A stretch of DNA of 64,000 bases, from NCBI RefSeq assembly GCF_030412785.1, contig NZ_CP125296.1, positions 1-64,000 of the forward strand, given 5' to 3'. The stretch comes from Paraburkholderia sabiae (GTDB taxonomy: Bacteria; Pseudomonadota; Gammaproteobacteria; Burkholderiales; Burkholderiaceae). Shown piece by piece: positions 45,169-54,776 of this stretch. Within the stretch, counting starts at the first letter, position 1. Each line of letters begins with the position of its first letter. Under the pieces are notes generated by a model. The model worked only from the letters and a program-made list of their open reading frames with translations. It ran no database searches and was not told the DNA's origin. The translations under genes and the position numbers were made by a program.

Positions 45169-48100
45169 TCACTGTGCCGTTTCCTCTTCGACGTCCTGCT
45201 CGGTGCTGCCGGGCGCCGCGCCATCGCGCGAGAACTTCGAGCGGATCACAACGTAGAACATCGGGATCATGAAAACGGCGAGGAACGTGGCCGTCAGCAT
45301 CCCGCCGATCACGCCCGTGCCGATCGCGTGCTGGCTCGACGAACCCGCGCCGTTGCTGATCGCGAGCGGCAGCACGCCGAGCACGAACGCAAGCGACGTC
45401 ATCAAAATCGGACGAAGCCGCAGACGCGCCGCTTCGAGCGCGGCCTGCACGGCCGTCATGCCTTCGTTGATCTGCAATTCGCGCGCAAACTCGACGATCA
45501 GAATCGCGTTCTTCGCCGACAAACCAACCGTGGTCAGCAAGCCGACCTGGAAGAACACGTCGTTTTCGAGCCCGCGCATCGTCACGGCGAGCAACGCGCC
45601 GATCACGCCGAGCGGCACGACGAGAATCACCGCGAACGGAATCGACCAGCTTTCGTACAACGCGGCGAGACACAGGAACACGACGAGAATCGAAATGCCG
45701 TACAGAATCGGCGCCTGCGAACCCGACTGCCGCTCCTGGAACGACAGTCCCGTCCATTCGTAGCCGATGCCTTGCGGCAGCTTCGCGGCGAGCGCTTCCA
45801 TCGCGGACATCGCCTGGCCCGTACTCTTGCCTTGCGCCGCCTGCCCCTGGATTTCGAGCGACGAGATGCCGTTGTAGCGTTCGAGCTTCGGCGAGCCGTA
45901 AATCCAGTGTCCCGACGCCACCGACGTCAGCGGCATCATCGTTCCCGAACTGCCGCGCACATACCACTTGCTCATGTCCTCGGGGTTCATGCGGAATTGC
46001 GAATCGCCTTGCAGATAGACCTTCTTGATGCGGCCATCGGTGTCGAGGAAGTTGTTCACATACGCCGACGCCCACGCAATCGAGAACGTCTGGTCGATGT
46101 CCGACACCGTGACGCCGAGCGCCTGCGCCTTCTCGCGGTCGATATCGACCTTGAACTGCGGCGTGTCCGACAGACCGTTCGGACGCACGAGCGCGAGCGA
46201 CGGATCTTTCGCGGCCATGCCGAGCAACTGGTTGCGCGCCGCCATCAGCGCTTCGTGACCGAGCGCGGCGTTGTCCGTCAGTTCGAAGTCGAAGCCCGAC
46301 GCCGTGCCGAGTTCCGGAATGGACGGCGGATTCACGGCGATCACGGTCGCGTCCTTGTACGACGCGTAGTGACCGAACACGCGGCCCACCAGCGCCTGCA
46401 CCTTCTGGTTCGCGTGCTGACGCGCCGAGTAATCCTTCATCCGCACGAACACGATACCCGCGTTCTGTCCGCGTCCCGCGAAGCTGAAGCCGTTCACGGT
46501 GAACACGGATTCGACGATGTCCTTCTCGTCGTTGAGCAGATAGTCGGTGACGTTCTTCAGCGTGCGCGCCGTGGTCTCCTGCGTCGAGCCGGGCGGCGTC
46601 TGCACGAGCACGAACATCGTGCCCTGATCTTCATCGGGCAGGAACGACTTCGGCAGACGCATGAACAGGAACCCGACCGCGACGATCACGACGAGATACA
46701 GCACGAGCCAGCGCCCAGAGCGGCGGATCACATGCTGCACGCCGCTGTGATACCGATCGCGGCCGTTATCGAAAGTACGGTTAAACCAGCCGAAAAAGCC
46801 CGTCTTCGCGCCGTGATGGCCCTTCGGAATCGGCTTGAGAATCGTTGCGCACAGCGCGGGCGTGAGAACCAATGCGACCAGCACGGACAACACCATCGCG
46901 GCGACGATCGTCAGCGAGAACTGACGATAGATCGCGCCCACCGAGCCGCCCGAAAACGCCACCGGCACGAACACGGCCGACAGCACCAGCGCCACGCCGA
47001 CCAGTGCGCCCGTAATCTGGCCCATCGCCTTGCGCGTCGCTTCTCTCGGCGACAGTCCTTCCTCGGACATCACGCGCTCGACGTTTTCGACGACCACGAT
47101 CGCGTCGTCGACCAGCAGACCGATGGCGAGCACGAGACCGAACATCGACAGCGTGTTGATCGAGAAACCCGCCGCGCTCATGATCGCGAACGTGCCGAGC
47201 AGCACGACGGGCACGGCGATCGTCGGAATCAGCGTCGCGCGCAGGTTCTGCAAGAACAGGTACATCACGAGGAATACGAGCACGATGCCTTCGAGCAGCG
47301 TCTTCACCACTTCCTCGATCGACATCTTCACGAACGGCGTCGTGTCGTACGGATACTTGACGACCAGACCGTGCGGGAAGTTCTTCGACAACTGATCGAT
47401 CTTCGCGCGCACCAGCTTCGCGGTTTCAAGCGCGTTCGCGCCCGTCGCGAGCTGAATGCCGAAGCCGGCAGTCGGCTGACCGTTGTACTTGGTGTCGAAG
47501 TTGTAGTTTTCACCGCCGAGATCGATGCGCGCCACGTCCTTCACGCGCACCTGCGAGCCGTCCTGGTTCACCTTCAGCAGCACGTTGCCGAACTGCTCGG
47601 GCGTTTGCAGCAACGTGGCCTGCGTGATGGTCGCCTGCAACACCTGGCCGGGCACGGCAGGCGTGCCGCCGAGCGAGCCCGCCGCAACCTGCACGTTCTG
47701 GTTGCTCAATGCCGTTTCGACATCGACGGGCGTGAGGCTGTACTGGTTCAGCTTGTTCGCGTCGAGCCACACGCGCATTGCGAACTGCGAGCCGAACAGC
47801 TGCACCGTGCCGACGCCGTTGACGCGGCTCACGGGGTCTTCCACGTGCGACGCGACATAGTTCGCGAGATCGTAGCGGTCCATGCTGCCGTCCGTCGACA
47901 CGAACGCCATCACCAGCAGGAAGCTGCTGCTCGATTTCGTGACCTTCGTGCCTTGTTGCTGCACGGATTCGGGCAGCAGCGGCGTCGCGAGTTGCAGCTT
48001 GTTCTGCACCTGCACCTGCGCGATGTCGGGATTCGTGCCCGCCGCGAAGGTCAGCGTGATCGTCGCGTTGCCGGAGTCGTCGCTCGACGACGACATGTAG

Positions 48101-48327
48101 AGCAGATGGTCGAGGCCGCTCATCTGCTGTTCGATCACCTGCGTGACCGTGTTTTCAACGGTTTTCGCCGACGCGCCCGGATAGGTCGCGCTGATCTGCA
48201 CGGCAGGCGGCGCGATCGTCGGATACTGCGCGATAGGCAGATTGAAGATCGAAGCGATGCCCGCGAGCATCAGGATGATTGCAATGACCCATGCAAAAAT
48301 GGGCCGGTCGATAAAGAACTTTGCCAT
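45169..48327 (-). CDS. RND multidrug efflux transporter, AcrB/AmrB type
   Basis: A 1052-residue HAE1 transporter. It begins [20 protein letters not shown], like AcrB and MexB. TM4 contains '[18 protein letters not shown]' with the proton-relay Asp pair; '[14 protein letters not shown]' in TM10 has the Lys; the periplasmic '[17 protein letters not shown]' and switch-loop regions fit multidrug pumps of the aminoglycoside/macrolide-exporting AmrB/BpeB branch of Burkholderia. Residues are of full length with no gaps. It follows the adaptor gene by 14 bases. Confidence 0.93.
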   Translation of the reverse strand: MAKFFIDRPIFAWVIAIILMLAGIASIFNLPIAQYPTIAPPAVQISATYPGASAKTVENTVTQVIEQQMSGLDHLLYMSSSSDDSGNATITLTFAAGTNPDIAQVQVQNKLQLATPLLPESVQQQGTKVTKSSSSFLLVMAFVSTDGSMDRYDLANYVASHVEDPVSRVNGVGTVQLFGSQFAMRVWLDANKLNQYSLTPVDVETALSNQNVQVAAGSLGGTPAVPGQVLQATITQATLLQTPEQFGNVLLKVNQDGSQVRVKDVARIDLGGENYNFDTKYNGQPTAGFGIQLATGANALETAKLVRAKIDQLSKNFPHGLVVKYPYDTTPFVKMSIEEVVKTLLEGIVLVFLVMYLFLQNLRATLIPTIAVPVVLLGTFAIMSAAGFSINTLSMFGLVLAIGLLVDDAIVVVENVERVMSEEGLSPREATRKAMGQITGALVGVALVLSAVFVPVAFSGGSVGAIYRQFSLTIVAAMVLSVLVALVLTPALCATILKPIPKGHHGAKTGFFGWFNRTFDNGRDRYHSGVQHVIRRSGRWLVLYLVVIVAVGFLFMRLPKSFLPDEDQGTMFVLVQTPPGSTQETTARTLKNVTDYLLNDEKDIVESVFTVNGFSFAGRGQNAGIVFVRMKDYSARQHANQKVQALVGRVFGHYASYKDATVIAVNPPSIPELGTASGFDFELTDNAALGHEALMAARNQLLGMAAKDPSLALVRPNGLSDTPQFKVDIDREKAQALGVTVSDIDQTFSIAWASAYVNNFLDTDGRIKKVYLQGDSQFRMNPEDMSKWYVRGSSGTMMPLTSVASGHWIYGSPKLERYNGISSLEIQGQAAQGKSTGQAMSAMEALAAKLPQGIGYEWTGLSFQERQSGSQAPILYGISILVVFLCLAALYESWSIPFAVILVVPLGVIGALLAVTMRGLENDVFFQVGLLTTVGLSAKNAILIVEFARELQINEGMTAVQAALEAARLRLRPILMTSLAFVLGVLPLAISNGAGSSSQHAIGTGVIGGMLTATFLAVFMIPMFYVVIRSKFSRDGAAPGSTEQDVEEETAQ

Positions 48328-48341
48328 TGCGCGCGCCCTCG

Positions 48342-49574
48342 TTACTGCGCGCTGTGCGCGTCGGACGCGGGCGCTGCTGCTGTCTGCGCGGCCGTCTGCG
48401 TCGCCGTCGTGTCGGCACCCGGCAGTTGCGCTGCGACCGTCTTCACGCTCATGCCGGGACGCACCTTGTCGACGCCTTGCACGATCACGCGATCGCCCGT
48501 TTGCAGGCCGCTTTCGACAACCCAGTTCGCGCCGTACGTGCCCGACGTCACGAGTTGGCGCGTGACAACCTTGCCGTCCGCGCCGACGACGAGCGCCGTC
48601 GGATCGCCCTTCTGGTCATGCGTGATGCCTTGCTGCGGCACGACGAACGCCTGTTCGTTGACGCCTTCTTCGATCTTCGCGCGCACATACATGCCCGGCA
48701 GCAGCACGCGCTGCGCGTTGTCGAACAGCGCGCGCACGGTGACGGAGCCCGTCGTCTGGTCGACGGTGACGTCAGAGAATTCGAGCTTGCCCGTGCCGGG
48801 ATACGGACGGCCGTCTTCGAGAATCAGCGTCACTTTCGCGGCGTTCGGACCGCTCGTCTTGAGACGCCCTTCCTGCGCGTCGCGGCGCAGCTTGAGGCCG
48901 ACGAGACTCGATTGCGTGAGATCCACGTAGACGGGGTCCAGTTGCTGCACGGTCGCGAGCAGCGTGGCCGCGCTCGACTGCACGTACGCGCCTTCCGTCA
49001 CCGACGACTTGCCGATGCGCCCCGAAATCGGCGACGTCACGTCCGTATAGCCGACGTTGATCTGCGCCGTTTCGACGGCGGCCTTGCCTGCTGCGACATC
49101 GGCGGCGGCCTGACCTTCGGAGGCCACGGCGTTGTCGTAGTCCTGCTTGCTGATCGCGTTCGATGCGACGAGCACCTTGTAGCGTTCGGCCTCGGCATGC
49201 GCTGACACGAGCGTCGCCTGCGCCTTCGCAAGCGTCGCCTTCGCGCTGTTCAGCGACGCGACATACGGCGCGGGATCGATCTTGTAGAGCATCTGCCCCG
49301 CCTTCACTTCGCTGCCTTCCGTATAGAGGCGCTTCTGCACGATGCCGTCGACGCGCGCACGCACTTCGGCGACGAGATGCGCGCTCACGCGGCCCGGCAA
49401 CTCGACGGTGACGGGCACGGCGGAAGGCTGGATGGTGACGACGCCGACTTCGGGCGTCTGTTGCGGCGGGGCTGCGTGCTGGTCGCCGCACGCGGCGAGC
49501 AATGGCAACACGGCGGAGATCGCAGCGGTCGCCGCGATCATTCGAAAGTTACGGTTCTTTAATAGCGCAGGCAT
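48342..49574 (-). CDS. RND membrane fusion lipoprotein, AmrA/AcrA type
   Basis: A 410-residue periplasmic adaptor. The lipobox L-L-A-A-C29 anchors it to the inner membrane. '[20 protein letters not shown]' like sequence (residues about 70-90) and '[19 protein letters not shown]' form the lipoyl domain; the hairpin between them and the barrel '[13 protein letters not shown]' are AcrA-like. The C-terminal 30 residues are Ala/Thr-rich. ATG 49574 has AAGG upstream. It is the first gene of a three-gene pump operon and is divergent from a TetR regulator. Confidence 0.91.
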   Translation of the reverse strand: MPALLKNRNFRMIAATAAISAVLPLLAACGDQHAAPPQQTPEVGVVTIQPSAVPVTVELPGRVSAHLVAEVRARVDGIVQKRLYTEGSEVKAGQMLYKIDPAPYVASLNSAKATLAKAQATLVSAHAEAERYKVLVASNAISKQDYDNAVASEGQAAADVAAGKAAVETAQINVGYTDVTSPISGRIGKSSVTEGAYVQSSAATLLATVQQLDPVYVDLTQSSLVGLKLRRDAQEGRLKTSGPNAAKVTLILEDGRPYPGTGKLEFSDVTVDQTTGSVTVRALFDNAQRVLLPGMYVRAKIEEGVNEQAFVVPQQGITHDQKGDPTALVVGADGKVVTRQLVTSGTYGANWVVESGLQTGDRVIVQGVDKVRPGMSVKTVAAQLPGADTTATQTAAQTAAAPASDAHSAQ

Positions 49575-49681
49575 CGTACAACCTTGTTTGTATTGAACGG
49601 GGCCGGCGCGCAACGAGCGTTGATCCAACACGCACCGACACGATAAGTGCGTGACGATAGGCGTTGTTCGCCTTGCGCAGG

Positions 49682-49721
49682 TTACAGGCGCCAGGCTGCC
49701 GTAAGACTTGTTAATCCAATG
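49682..49721. promoter_or_regulatory. Pump/TetR intergenic control region: inverted repeat plus direct repeats
   Basis: An imperfect 23-bp inverted repeat at 49682-49704 has outer arms TTAC and GTAA and is a possible TetR operator. It abuts a 10-bp direct repeat, TAAGACTTGT (49702-49711) and TAATCCAATG (49712-49721). The 10-base core GTAAGACTTG at 49701-49710 recurs at 50463-50472 before the two-component genes. TACGAT at 49737-49742 is a -10 candidate for the TetR gene. Confidence 0.5.
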
Positions 49722-49771
49722 CGACGTCGCGCCGACTACGATGGCCGCGAGATTCTTGAGAGGCACCCGTC

Positions 49772-50407
49772 ATGGGACGAACGAAGCAACAGGCGCTCGA
49801 CACGCGGGCGAAGATCATCGAAGCCGCCGAGCGCGTGTTTTTCGTGCGAGGCTTTGCGCGCGCATCGCTGGAAGACATCGCGTCGGAAGCGGGCGTCACG
49901 CGTGGCGCCGTGTACGGGCACTTCAGGAACAAGGAGGCCGTGTTTCAGGCGATCTACGAATGCGCGGACATGCCGCTCGATCCGTTCGTCGTGCAAGCCT
50001 GCGATCAGGACGCCGATCCGTTGCAACATCTGCATGCGCAGTTGCGGCAGCGTCTGCGCGACGCGCTGCATCTGCGGCGCGCGCGGCGTCTGTACAGCAT
50101 CGCGTTGACGAAGTGCGAAGTGACGGCGGAAACGGCGGCGTTTTACGAGCGCGTGTCGATGGCCGCGTTGCGCGCCGAAGCGCAGATCGACGCGGCGTTA
50201 CGCGCGGCGTCCGCGCGCGGACAGTTGCCGCCCGACGTCGACACGCGCGCCGCCGCCGGATTCATTCACGCGGCATTGACGGGGTTTTTGCACAAGCGGC
50301 TGTTGATGTCGGCGGAATCGCGCGCGGATGTGGAGGCCGATCACACGCTTGCGTCGGCGTTGAAATGCGTGGGCGCACAAGCTGCATTCGAACCCGCCCG
50401 CGCCTGA
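49772..50407 (+). CDS. TetR-family repressor, AcrR/AmrR type
   Basis: A 211-residue regulator. The DNA-binding domain is at residues about 10-56: 'IIEAAERVFFVRGFARASLEDIA' type sequence followed by the recognition helix 'GVTRGAVYGHFRNKEAVF'. The C-terminal domain resembles the AcrR-type ligand pocket of repressors that respond to pump substrates. It is divergent from the AmrAB-like operon with a 197-base shared region, the standard arrangement for a local repressor. GAGAGG upstream of the ATG at 49772 is an adequate ribosome site. Confidence 0.89.
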   Translation: MGRTKQQALDTRAKIIEAAERVFFVRGFARASLEDIASEAGVTRGAVYGHFRNKEAVFQAIYECADMPLDPFVVQACDQDADPLQHLHAQLRQRLRDALHLRRARRLYSIALTKCEVTAETAAFYERVSMAALRAEAQIDAALRAASARGQLPPDVDTRAAAGFIHAALTGFLHKRLLMSAESRADVEADHTLASALKCVGAQAAFEPARA

Positions 50408-50453
50408 CCTGAAAGGCCCTGCAAACAGACGTTGCAGAGTCGTTGCAATCCGC

Positions 50454-50514
50454 TAAGACTTCGTAAGACTTGCTAAGTCCCCAGAACCGGGGCCGCACCG
50501 CGTTGCGCTATAGT
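50454..50514 (+). promoter_or_regulatory. Promoter of the two-component operon with three 10-bp direct repeats
   Basis: TAAGACTTCG, TAAGACTTGC and TAAGTCCCCA follow each other at 50454, 50464 and 50474. A -10 candidate TATAGT lies at 50509-50514, but the expected -35 position (50486-50491, ACCGGG) does not match. Repeats at one helical turn just upstream of a promoter lacking a -35 are the usual pattern for activation by an OmpR-type regulator, here probably the one encoded downstream. Two GTTGCA copies lie just before, at 50431 and 50442. Confidence 0.55.
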
Positions 50515-50591
50515 CATACGCAGATCCGATACCCGGCGGCAAGGGCGCTGCCCGTCCCAAGCGGCACAGCCCGGCGCAGCCTGCTCACACC

Positions 50592-51359
50592 ATGCCCGAC
50601 ACGCCCATTCAGGTGCTGCTCGTCGACGACGACGCCGACCTGCGCGACCTGCTTCGCGATTTCTTCCAGCAACGCGGCATCGAATTTTCGGTGCTGCACG
50701 ACGCCACGCATCTTGCGCGCAGACTCGAACGCGAGCGTCCGTCGATCGTCGTGCTCGATCTGATGATGCCCGGCGTCGACGGACTCACCGCGCTCAAGCA
50801 GCTGCGCGCGAGCGGCGACACGATTCCCGTCGTCATGCTGACGGCGCGCGCGGATGGCGTCGATCGCGTGATCGGCCTCGAACTCGGCGCGGACGATTAT
50901 CTCGGCAAGCCGTTCATGCCGCAGGAACTGCTTGCGCGCATTCATGCCGTGCTGCGCCGTCACGCGCTGCATCCCGAAGCGCCGCCCGCCGAGCATCGCG
51001 AGGCGCTCGTGTTCGGACGCTTCCGGCTCGACTTCGCGTCGCGCACGCTCTTTCGCGACAGCGAGCCGATCAAGCTGACGGGCAGCGAATACGCGCTGCT
51101 CGAAGTGTTCGCGCAGCATCCGATGGAAACGCTGTCGCGCACGCGTATCGTCGATCTGTTGCATGGTCCCGATTCCGAAGTGACGGAGCGCGGTATCGAT
51201 GTCCCCGTGTGGCGTCTGCGTCGGCTGCTCGAAGACGATCCCGCTGCGCCACGACGTATCCAGACGATGCGCGGTATCGGCTATATGTTCGTGCCGGGCG
51301 AAACAGGCGACAGCGATGGTGGCGAAAGCAGCAGCGAAGGCAGCGACGCATCGCAATGA
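50592..51359 (+). CDS. OmpR-family response regulator
   Basis: A 255-residue DNA-binding regulator. The receiver has the acidic pocket D12-D14, phosphoacceptor D56 in 'VLDLMMPGVDG' and lysine in 'LGKPFMP' near 107. The winged-helix output domain spans about 140-235, with 'LTGSEYALLEVFAQHP' and the recognition region 'ERGIDVPVWRLRRLLEDDP' ending in 'RIQTMRGIGYMF'. The C-terminal tail is Ser/Gly/Asp-rich. The stop overlaps the kinase start as ATGA. The direct repeats upstream suggest it activates its own operon. Confidence 0.92.
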   Translation: MPDTPIQVLLVDDDADLRDLLRDFFQQRGIEFSVLHDATHLARRLERERPSIVVLDLMMPGVDGLTALKQLRASGDTIPVVMLTARADGVDRVIGLELGADDYLGKPFMPQELLARIHAVLRRHALHPEAPPAEHREALVFGRFRLDFASRTLFRDSEPIKLTGSEYALLEVFAQHPMETLSRTRIVDLLHGPDSEVTERGIDVPVWRLRRLLEDDPAAPRRIQTMRGIGYMFVPGETGDSDGGESSSEGSDASQ

Positions 51360-52609
51360 AGAATCCGTTCAATACGCTGTTGGGCCGTCTCGCGACGATG
51401 ACGGTCGGGCTGATCGTGGCCGTGCATGTGACGTCGCTGTTCGTCGTGGATCGCGAGCGCGGCCAGATCGATGCCGAACATGCGCGCCGCGACGTGATGC
51501 TCGCGGTGCAGGCGAAGCACGATGGCGAAGCGAGCGCACGGCACGTCGCGCAGACGCTCGGCATCGAATATATCGCCGATGCCGATGTGCTCAGTTCCGG
51601 CTGTCCCACGCCGTGCACGGGCACCAATGCGCCGTTCGAACACGATCTGCTGCCGCGCCTGCCGCCCGGCAGCCGCGTCGTGTTCGATCCGCGCACGGGG
51701 TCGCTGTGGATACGTTATGGAAGCGAGCCGTATTGGATGTATATGCGCAACGCCAATCTGCCTGGCATGCGCTTTCTCGGATCGTCGCTGGTGATGCTGG
51801 TGCTGGCCGTGTGCGCGGCGCTGCTCGCCGCATGGCAGTTTCAGCGTCCGTTGCACCGGCTCGCGGGCGCGGCGCGCGAATTCAGAATCGGACGACGCGT
51901 GCCGCCCGTGCCGGAAAGCGGTCCCGCCGAAATGCGTTCGCTGATCGGCGATTTCAACGAGATGATGAGCGAACTCGGCAAGGCCGAGCAGGAGCGCGCG
52001 GTGATGCTCGCGGGCGTCGCGCACGATCTGCGCGCGCCGATCACGCGCATGCAGGTGCGCGCAGACCTGTTGCCGGATGCAGCCAATCGCAGCGGCTTTC
52101 TGCGCGATGCCGAGTCGCTGTCGCGCATCGTCACGCAGTTTCTCGACTATGCACGCGATACCGCCGATCCATCGCCGCAAGCGAACGTCGATGCGCATTG
52201 CCGGCGTCACTATGGCGACGGACTCGACGACGAAGCGCTCGTGCGTCTGCATCTGAATGCGGGCGATGGCTTCAATCTGCCGCTCGTGGATCTCGACCGG
52301 ATACTGTCGAACCTGATCGAAAACGCGATGAACTACGGCGAGCCGCCCGTCGAGATTTCGACGTCCGCGCATAACGGCGTCTACACGCTCACCGTGCGCG
52401 ATCATGGCGTGGGGATTCCGCGCGAACACCTCGAACGCGCGTTGCAGCCTTTCACGCGACTCGACCCGGCGCGTGGCGGCGACGCGCATTGCGGTTTGGG
52501 TCTCGCGATCGTGCGACGGCTCACGCGGTATAACGGCGGACAGTTCGAATGCGATAACGCGCCGGAAGGCGGGTTTCGCGTGACGCTGACGTTTCGTCGT
52601 GAGGGTTAG
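51356..52609 (+). CDS. EnvZ-type sensor histidine kinase
   Basis: A 417-residue inner-membrane kinase. TM1 lies at residues about 8-28, the periplasmic domain (about 30-140) contains a Cys pair in 'SSGCPTPCTGTN' that could form a disulfide, and TM2 is at about 143-163. HAMP follows, then the phospho-acceptor H223 in 'AGVAHDLRAPITRMQ'. The ATPase domain shows the N box 'NLIENAMNYG', 'DHGVGIP' and 'GLGLAIVRRL'. The start at 51356 overlaps the regulator's stop; a frame running in from upstream is not family sequence. Confidence 0.91.
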   Translation: MKNPFNTLLGRLATMTVGLIVAVHVTSLFVVDRERGQIDAEHARRDVMLAVQAKHDGEASARHVAQTLGIEYIADADVLSSGCPTPCTGTNAPFEHDLLPRLPPGSRVVFDPRTGSLWIRYGSEPYWMYMRNANLPGMRFLGSSLVMLVLAVCAALLAAWQFQRPLHRLAGAAREFRIGRRVPPVPESGPAEMRSLIGDFNEMMSELGKAEQERAVMLAGVAHDLRAPITRMQVRADLLPDAANRSGFLRDAESLSRIVTQFLDYARDTADPSPQANVDAHCRRHYGDGLDDEALVRLHLNAGDGFNLPLVDLDRILSNLIENAMNYGEPPVEISTSAHNGVYTLTVRDHGVGIPREHLERALQPFTRLDPARGGDAHCGLGLAIVRRLTRYNGGQFECDNAPEGGFRVTLTFRREG

Positions 52610-52633
52610 CGTCTTCGTTGCCTGCGCGCGTTG

Positions 52634-52663
52634 AAAATGCCGCCCTTCACGGGCGGCATTTTT
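52634..52663. terminator. Bidirectional Rho-independent terminator
   Basis: AAAATGCCGCCC (52634-52645) pairs perfectly with 52651-52662 around the loop TTCAC. The arms supply a T-run on each strand, so it can end the kinase transcript from the left and the RcnB-like transcript from the right. Confidence 0.9.
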
Positions 52664-52669
52664 CATGGA

Positions 52670-53074
52670 TCAGCGATGCGGCGCGAGCAGGATGCTCGAG
52701 ATCACGCCCGTTGCGATCGCGGCGAGGACGAAGTCGCCGTTGACCTGAACCCACTGATAACCCGAAGGCGGCGGCTGCAGATCATGCGCGCGCCAGTCAT
52801 CGACGACATATTGCGAACGGCGATAGTCGGGCGGCAAGCGGTCGCCGCGATGCCAGTCGCGATGCGGCACGGGGCGATGCGCGTCGGGGCCTTGCGGACC
52901 TTGAGGACCTTGAGGCCCTTGCGGACCGCCGGGGCCATCAGGGCCGCCACGCTCGTCGGCGACGGGATGACGGCCCGGGCCGCCATCATCGCCCGGGGCG
53001 TATTGCGCGAACGCCTGGCTCTGCGCGACGACACACGAAACAGCCAACAGCAATACAGGTACAGCTTTTTTCAT
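52670..53074 (-). CDS. RcnB-family periplasmic protein with Gly-Pro-Gln repeats
   Basis: A 134-residue exported protein. The signal peptide ends near A-F-A24. Residues about 40-65 are a collagen-like stretch of G-P-Q triplets. The rest is the RcnB domain, with 'LPPDYRRSQYVVDDWRAH' and 'GYQWVQVNGDFVLAAIATGV' as its hallmarks; the family includes the periplasmic nickel/cobalt homeostasis protein RcnB and CigR, but no metal gene is near, so the role is open. GGGGAG lies eight bases upstream of the start. It is convergent with the two-component operon. Confidence 0.85.
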   Translation of the reverse strand: MKKAVPVLLLAVSCVVAQSQAFAQYAPGDDGGPGRHPVADERGGPDGPGGPQGPQGPQGPQGPDAHRPVPHRDWHRGDRLPPDYRRSQYVVDDWRAHDLQPPPSGYQWVQVNGDFVLAAIATGVISSILLAPHR

Positions 53075-53175
53075 AGAACACTCCCCAAATAAGGTCAGAG
53101 TGTTTTCGGGCGCAACGATTCAAATGGGGTTCTTACTGGGCCTTACTGTGGTTGGGGAACCGAGGCGCGGCACTC

Positions 53176-53838
53176 TCAATCGAGTGTCCGTGTGCGCGGG
53201 TCGCTCATCCTGATCTCCAGCATCCAGTCGGCCCACTGCTCGTCGGCGATGTAGCCGATCGTTTCTTCGCGCGCCTTGCTCAGGAACGCTCGTTGTTGTT
53301 CCAGGGTCCGGCCACGCCAGAAACGTCGCCAGATGTAAATGTCCCAATACTCTTCTGCGCCCTGAGTCAGATGCATGAACGGCCCATGCTCGTACATCGC
53401 AATCCACGGCGGGGCTGGATTGAAATCGGAAGTTTCGATTCGGCGGATAAGCTGGGCATCATTCGATAGCATGCGCACTGCCACGCCACGGAAACGCGAT
53501 TCGGTTGCCAGCAGCGTCGAGACGTTGCGATTTTCTATGCGTCGAAAACACAGCCAATCGGTTTGTTCACTCCCTTCGCGAACAAGATTCAGAAAGCGCG
53601 GGAACTGGTGCGACTCGATGTCGAACACGAGGCTCCACACGTTGATACCCAATCCGCCTTGATACGAGGCGCCCGGATAGTCGCCAAACGATTCCGACTC
53701 GAGCTGTGACGGGCCACCTTCGAAAAGTGCCCGCAACTGTTCGAACGTGCGTCCAAACGTATTTTCAAGCGAGGTGATCGTTTCTTTTTCCGCCCGCTTG
53801 CGTTGCTTCTGTTCCTGATTCTCTTTCCCGAAGAACAC
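53176..53838 (-). CDS. Putative immunity protein of the PAAR module
   Basis: A 220-residue soluble protein with no signal peptide. A GTG at 53838 with AGGAGG eight bases upstream is chosen; it lies only eight bases below the stop of the glycine-zipper gene. The N-terminus is a short highly charged helix (about 6-20, K/E/Q/R-rich), followed by a mixed fold rich in Trp, with 'YWDIYIWRRFWRG' near 165. I recognise no family. Third position after a PAAR gene and a putative toxin is where type VI immunity genes usually lie, so immunity is inference from order. G+C is low for the region: two sampled 60-base lines (53401, 53521) count 33 and 31. Confidence 0.7.
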   Translation of the reverse strand: MFFGKENQEQKQRKRAEKETITSLENTFGRTFEQLRALFEGGPSQLESESFGDYPGASYQGGLGINVWSLVFDIESHQFPRFLNLVREGSEQTDWLCFRRIENRNVSTLLATESRFRGVAVRMLSNDAQLIRRIETSDFNPAPPWIAMYEHGPFMHLTQGAEEYWDIYIWRRFWRGRTLEQQRAFLSKAREETIGYIADEQWADWMLEIRMSDPRTRTLD

Positions 53839-53846
53839 CTGTCCTC

Positions 53847-54776
53847 CTACCTGTCTTGAACATGTCCGGCAATCTCTGCGCCAGCAAAATAGCCGATTGC
53901 GCCGAACAGGATGCCGCCGATCATACCGGTGATAACGGCGCCCGGCCCCAGTTCGATGCCGACGACCGAGCCCGTTGCTGCACCGATGCGTGCGGCCGCA
54001 ACCGCACCCGCCCAACTCCCCGCTGCGCCGCCGCCCCATCCGCCGATCTGCCGGATAGCCTCCTTTTCGATCGGCCGTATGCTCCTCAGCGTGATCCCCT
54101 CGTCAACGGACACGGCGACATCGTAAGCCGTAAGCGCCAGGCCAAACACCTGGACGACACGGGCGTATTTGATCAGACCAAGCGATATGCCAAGCCCTCG
54201 TTGCGAAAATATGCCGGTGGCAGGCACCGACGGTTTTGGTTGTACAAGTACCTCGCTATCGAGCGCTTCGACCTTACGCTTGATATGCCCCGCCCAACGC
54301 CGTCTCTCCGAATTGATGCCAGACTCTGCGTATTGGTCGATGGCCTGAACGATCTCCGCCGTCGTTACCAGCCTGGCGCCGGACCGCTTCGCTGCGGCGA
54401 TATCTACGTAGACGGTCTTTCCCGTGAAGCGTCCGGCGCCGCCCGGATAGTTGGCGCTGGTCGAAGCGTATGAAGTGATCTGTTCGAACTGAAGGACATG
54501 CTCCGCGATAGTCGCCGGCGAGTCTGCAGCACCTCGTGGCCATAGCCCGTATCGCTCCGGAAATGCCTGCCTTGCGTTCCCAAGCGGACCAAGGTTCAGA
54601 TCCACAAGATACGGGTCATTCACGGTCGCGTAAGTGCGCCTGACAAGAAATCCGTCCCTGCCCGGCTCCTCCACAACGACAAAAAAGAACATCCGCGCAG
54701 GCATCAGCGGTCCAACGACGTCCTTCAGGGAGTCTTTTCGCTGGTTCGTCGACGCCCGATATGTGTATGTGCTCAT
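53847..54776 (-). CDS. Putative type VI effector with C-terminal glycine-zipper region
   Basis: A 309-residue protein in two parts. Residues 1-190 are soluble, with 'GPLGNARQAFPERYGLWPRG' near 63-82, a Ser-Thr-Ser at 105-107 and 'FTGKTVYVDIAAAKRSGARL' at 117-136. Residues 199-225 are hydrophobic, and 245-304 are an almost unbroken Gly/Ala/Ile zipper that could insert in a membrane, like pore-forming glycine-zipper toxins such as Tse4. No signal peptide is present, as expected for a T6SS cargo. The start overlaps the PAAR stop as ATGA. No catalytic family is recognised, so effector function is inferred. Confidence 0.7.
   Translation of the reverse strand: MSTYTYRASTNQRKDSLKDVVGPLMPARMFFFVVVEEPGRDGFLVRRTYATVNDPYLVDLNLGPLGNARQAFPERYGLWPRGAADSPATIAEHVLQFEQITSYASTSANYPGGAGRFTGKTVYVDIAAAKRSGARLVTTAEIVQAIDQYAESGINSERRRWAGHIKRKVEALDSEVLVQPKPSVPATGIFSQRGLGISLGLIKYARVVQVFGLALTAYDVAVSVDEGITLRSIRPIEKEAIRQIGGWGGGAAGSWAGAVAAARIGAATGSVVGIELGPGAVITGMIGGILFGAIGYFAGAEIAGHVQDR

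Noticed and set aside
44992-48930. A 1312-codon plus-strand frame
   Set aside because: Entirely opposite the AmrB-type transporter and adaptor genes, His/Arg/Asp-rich, no domain.
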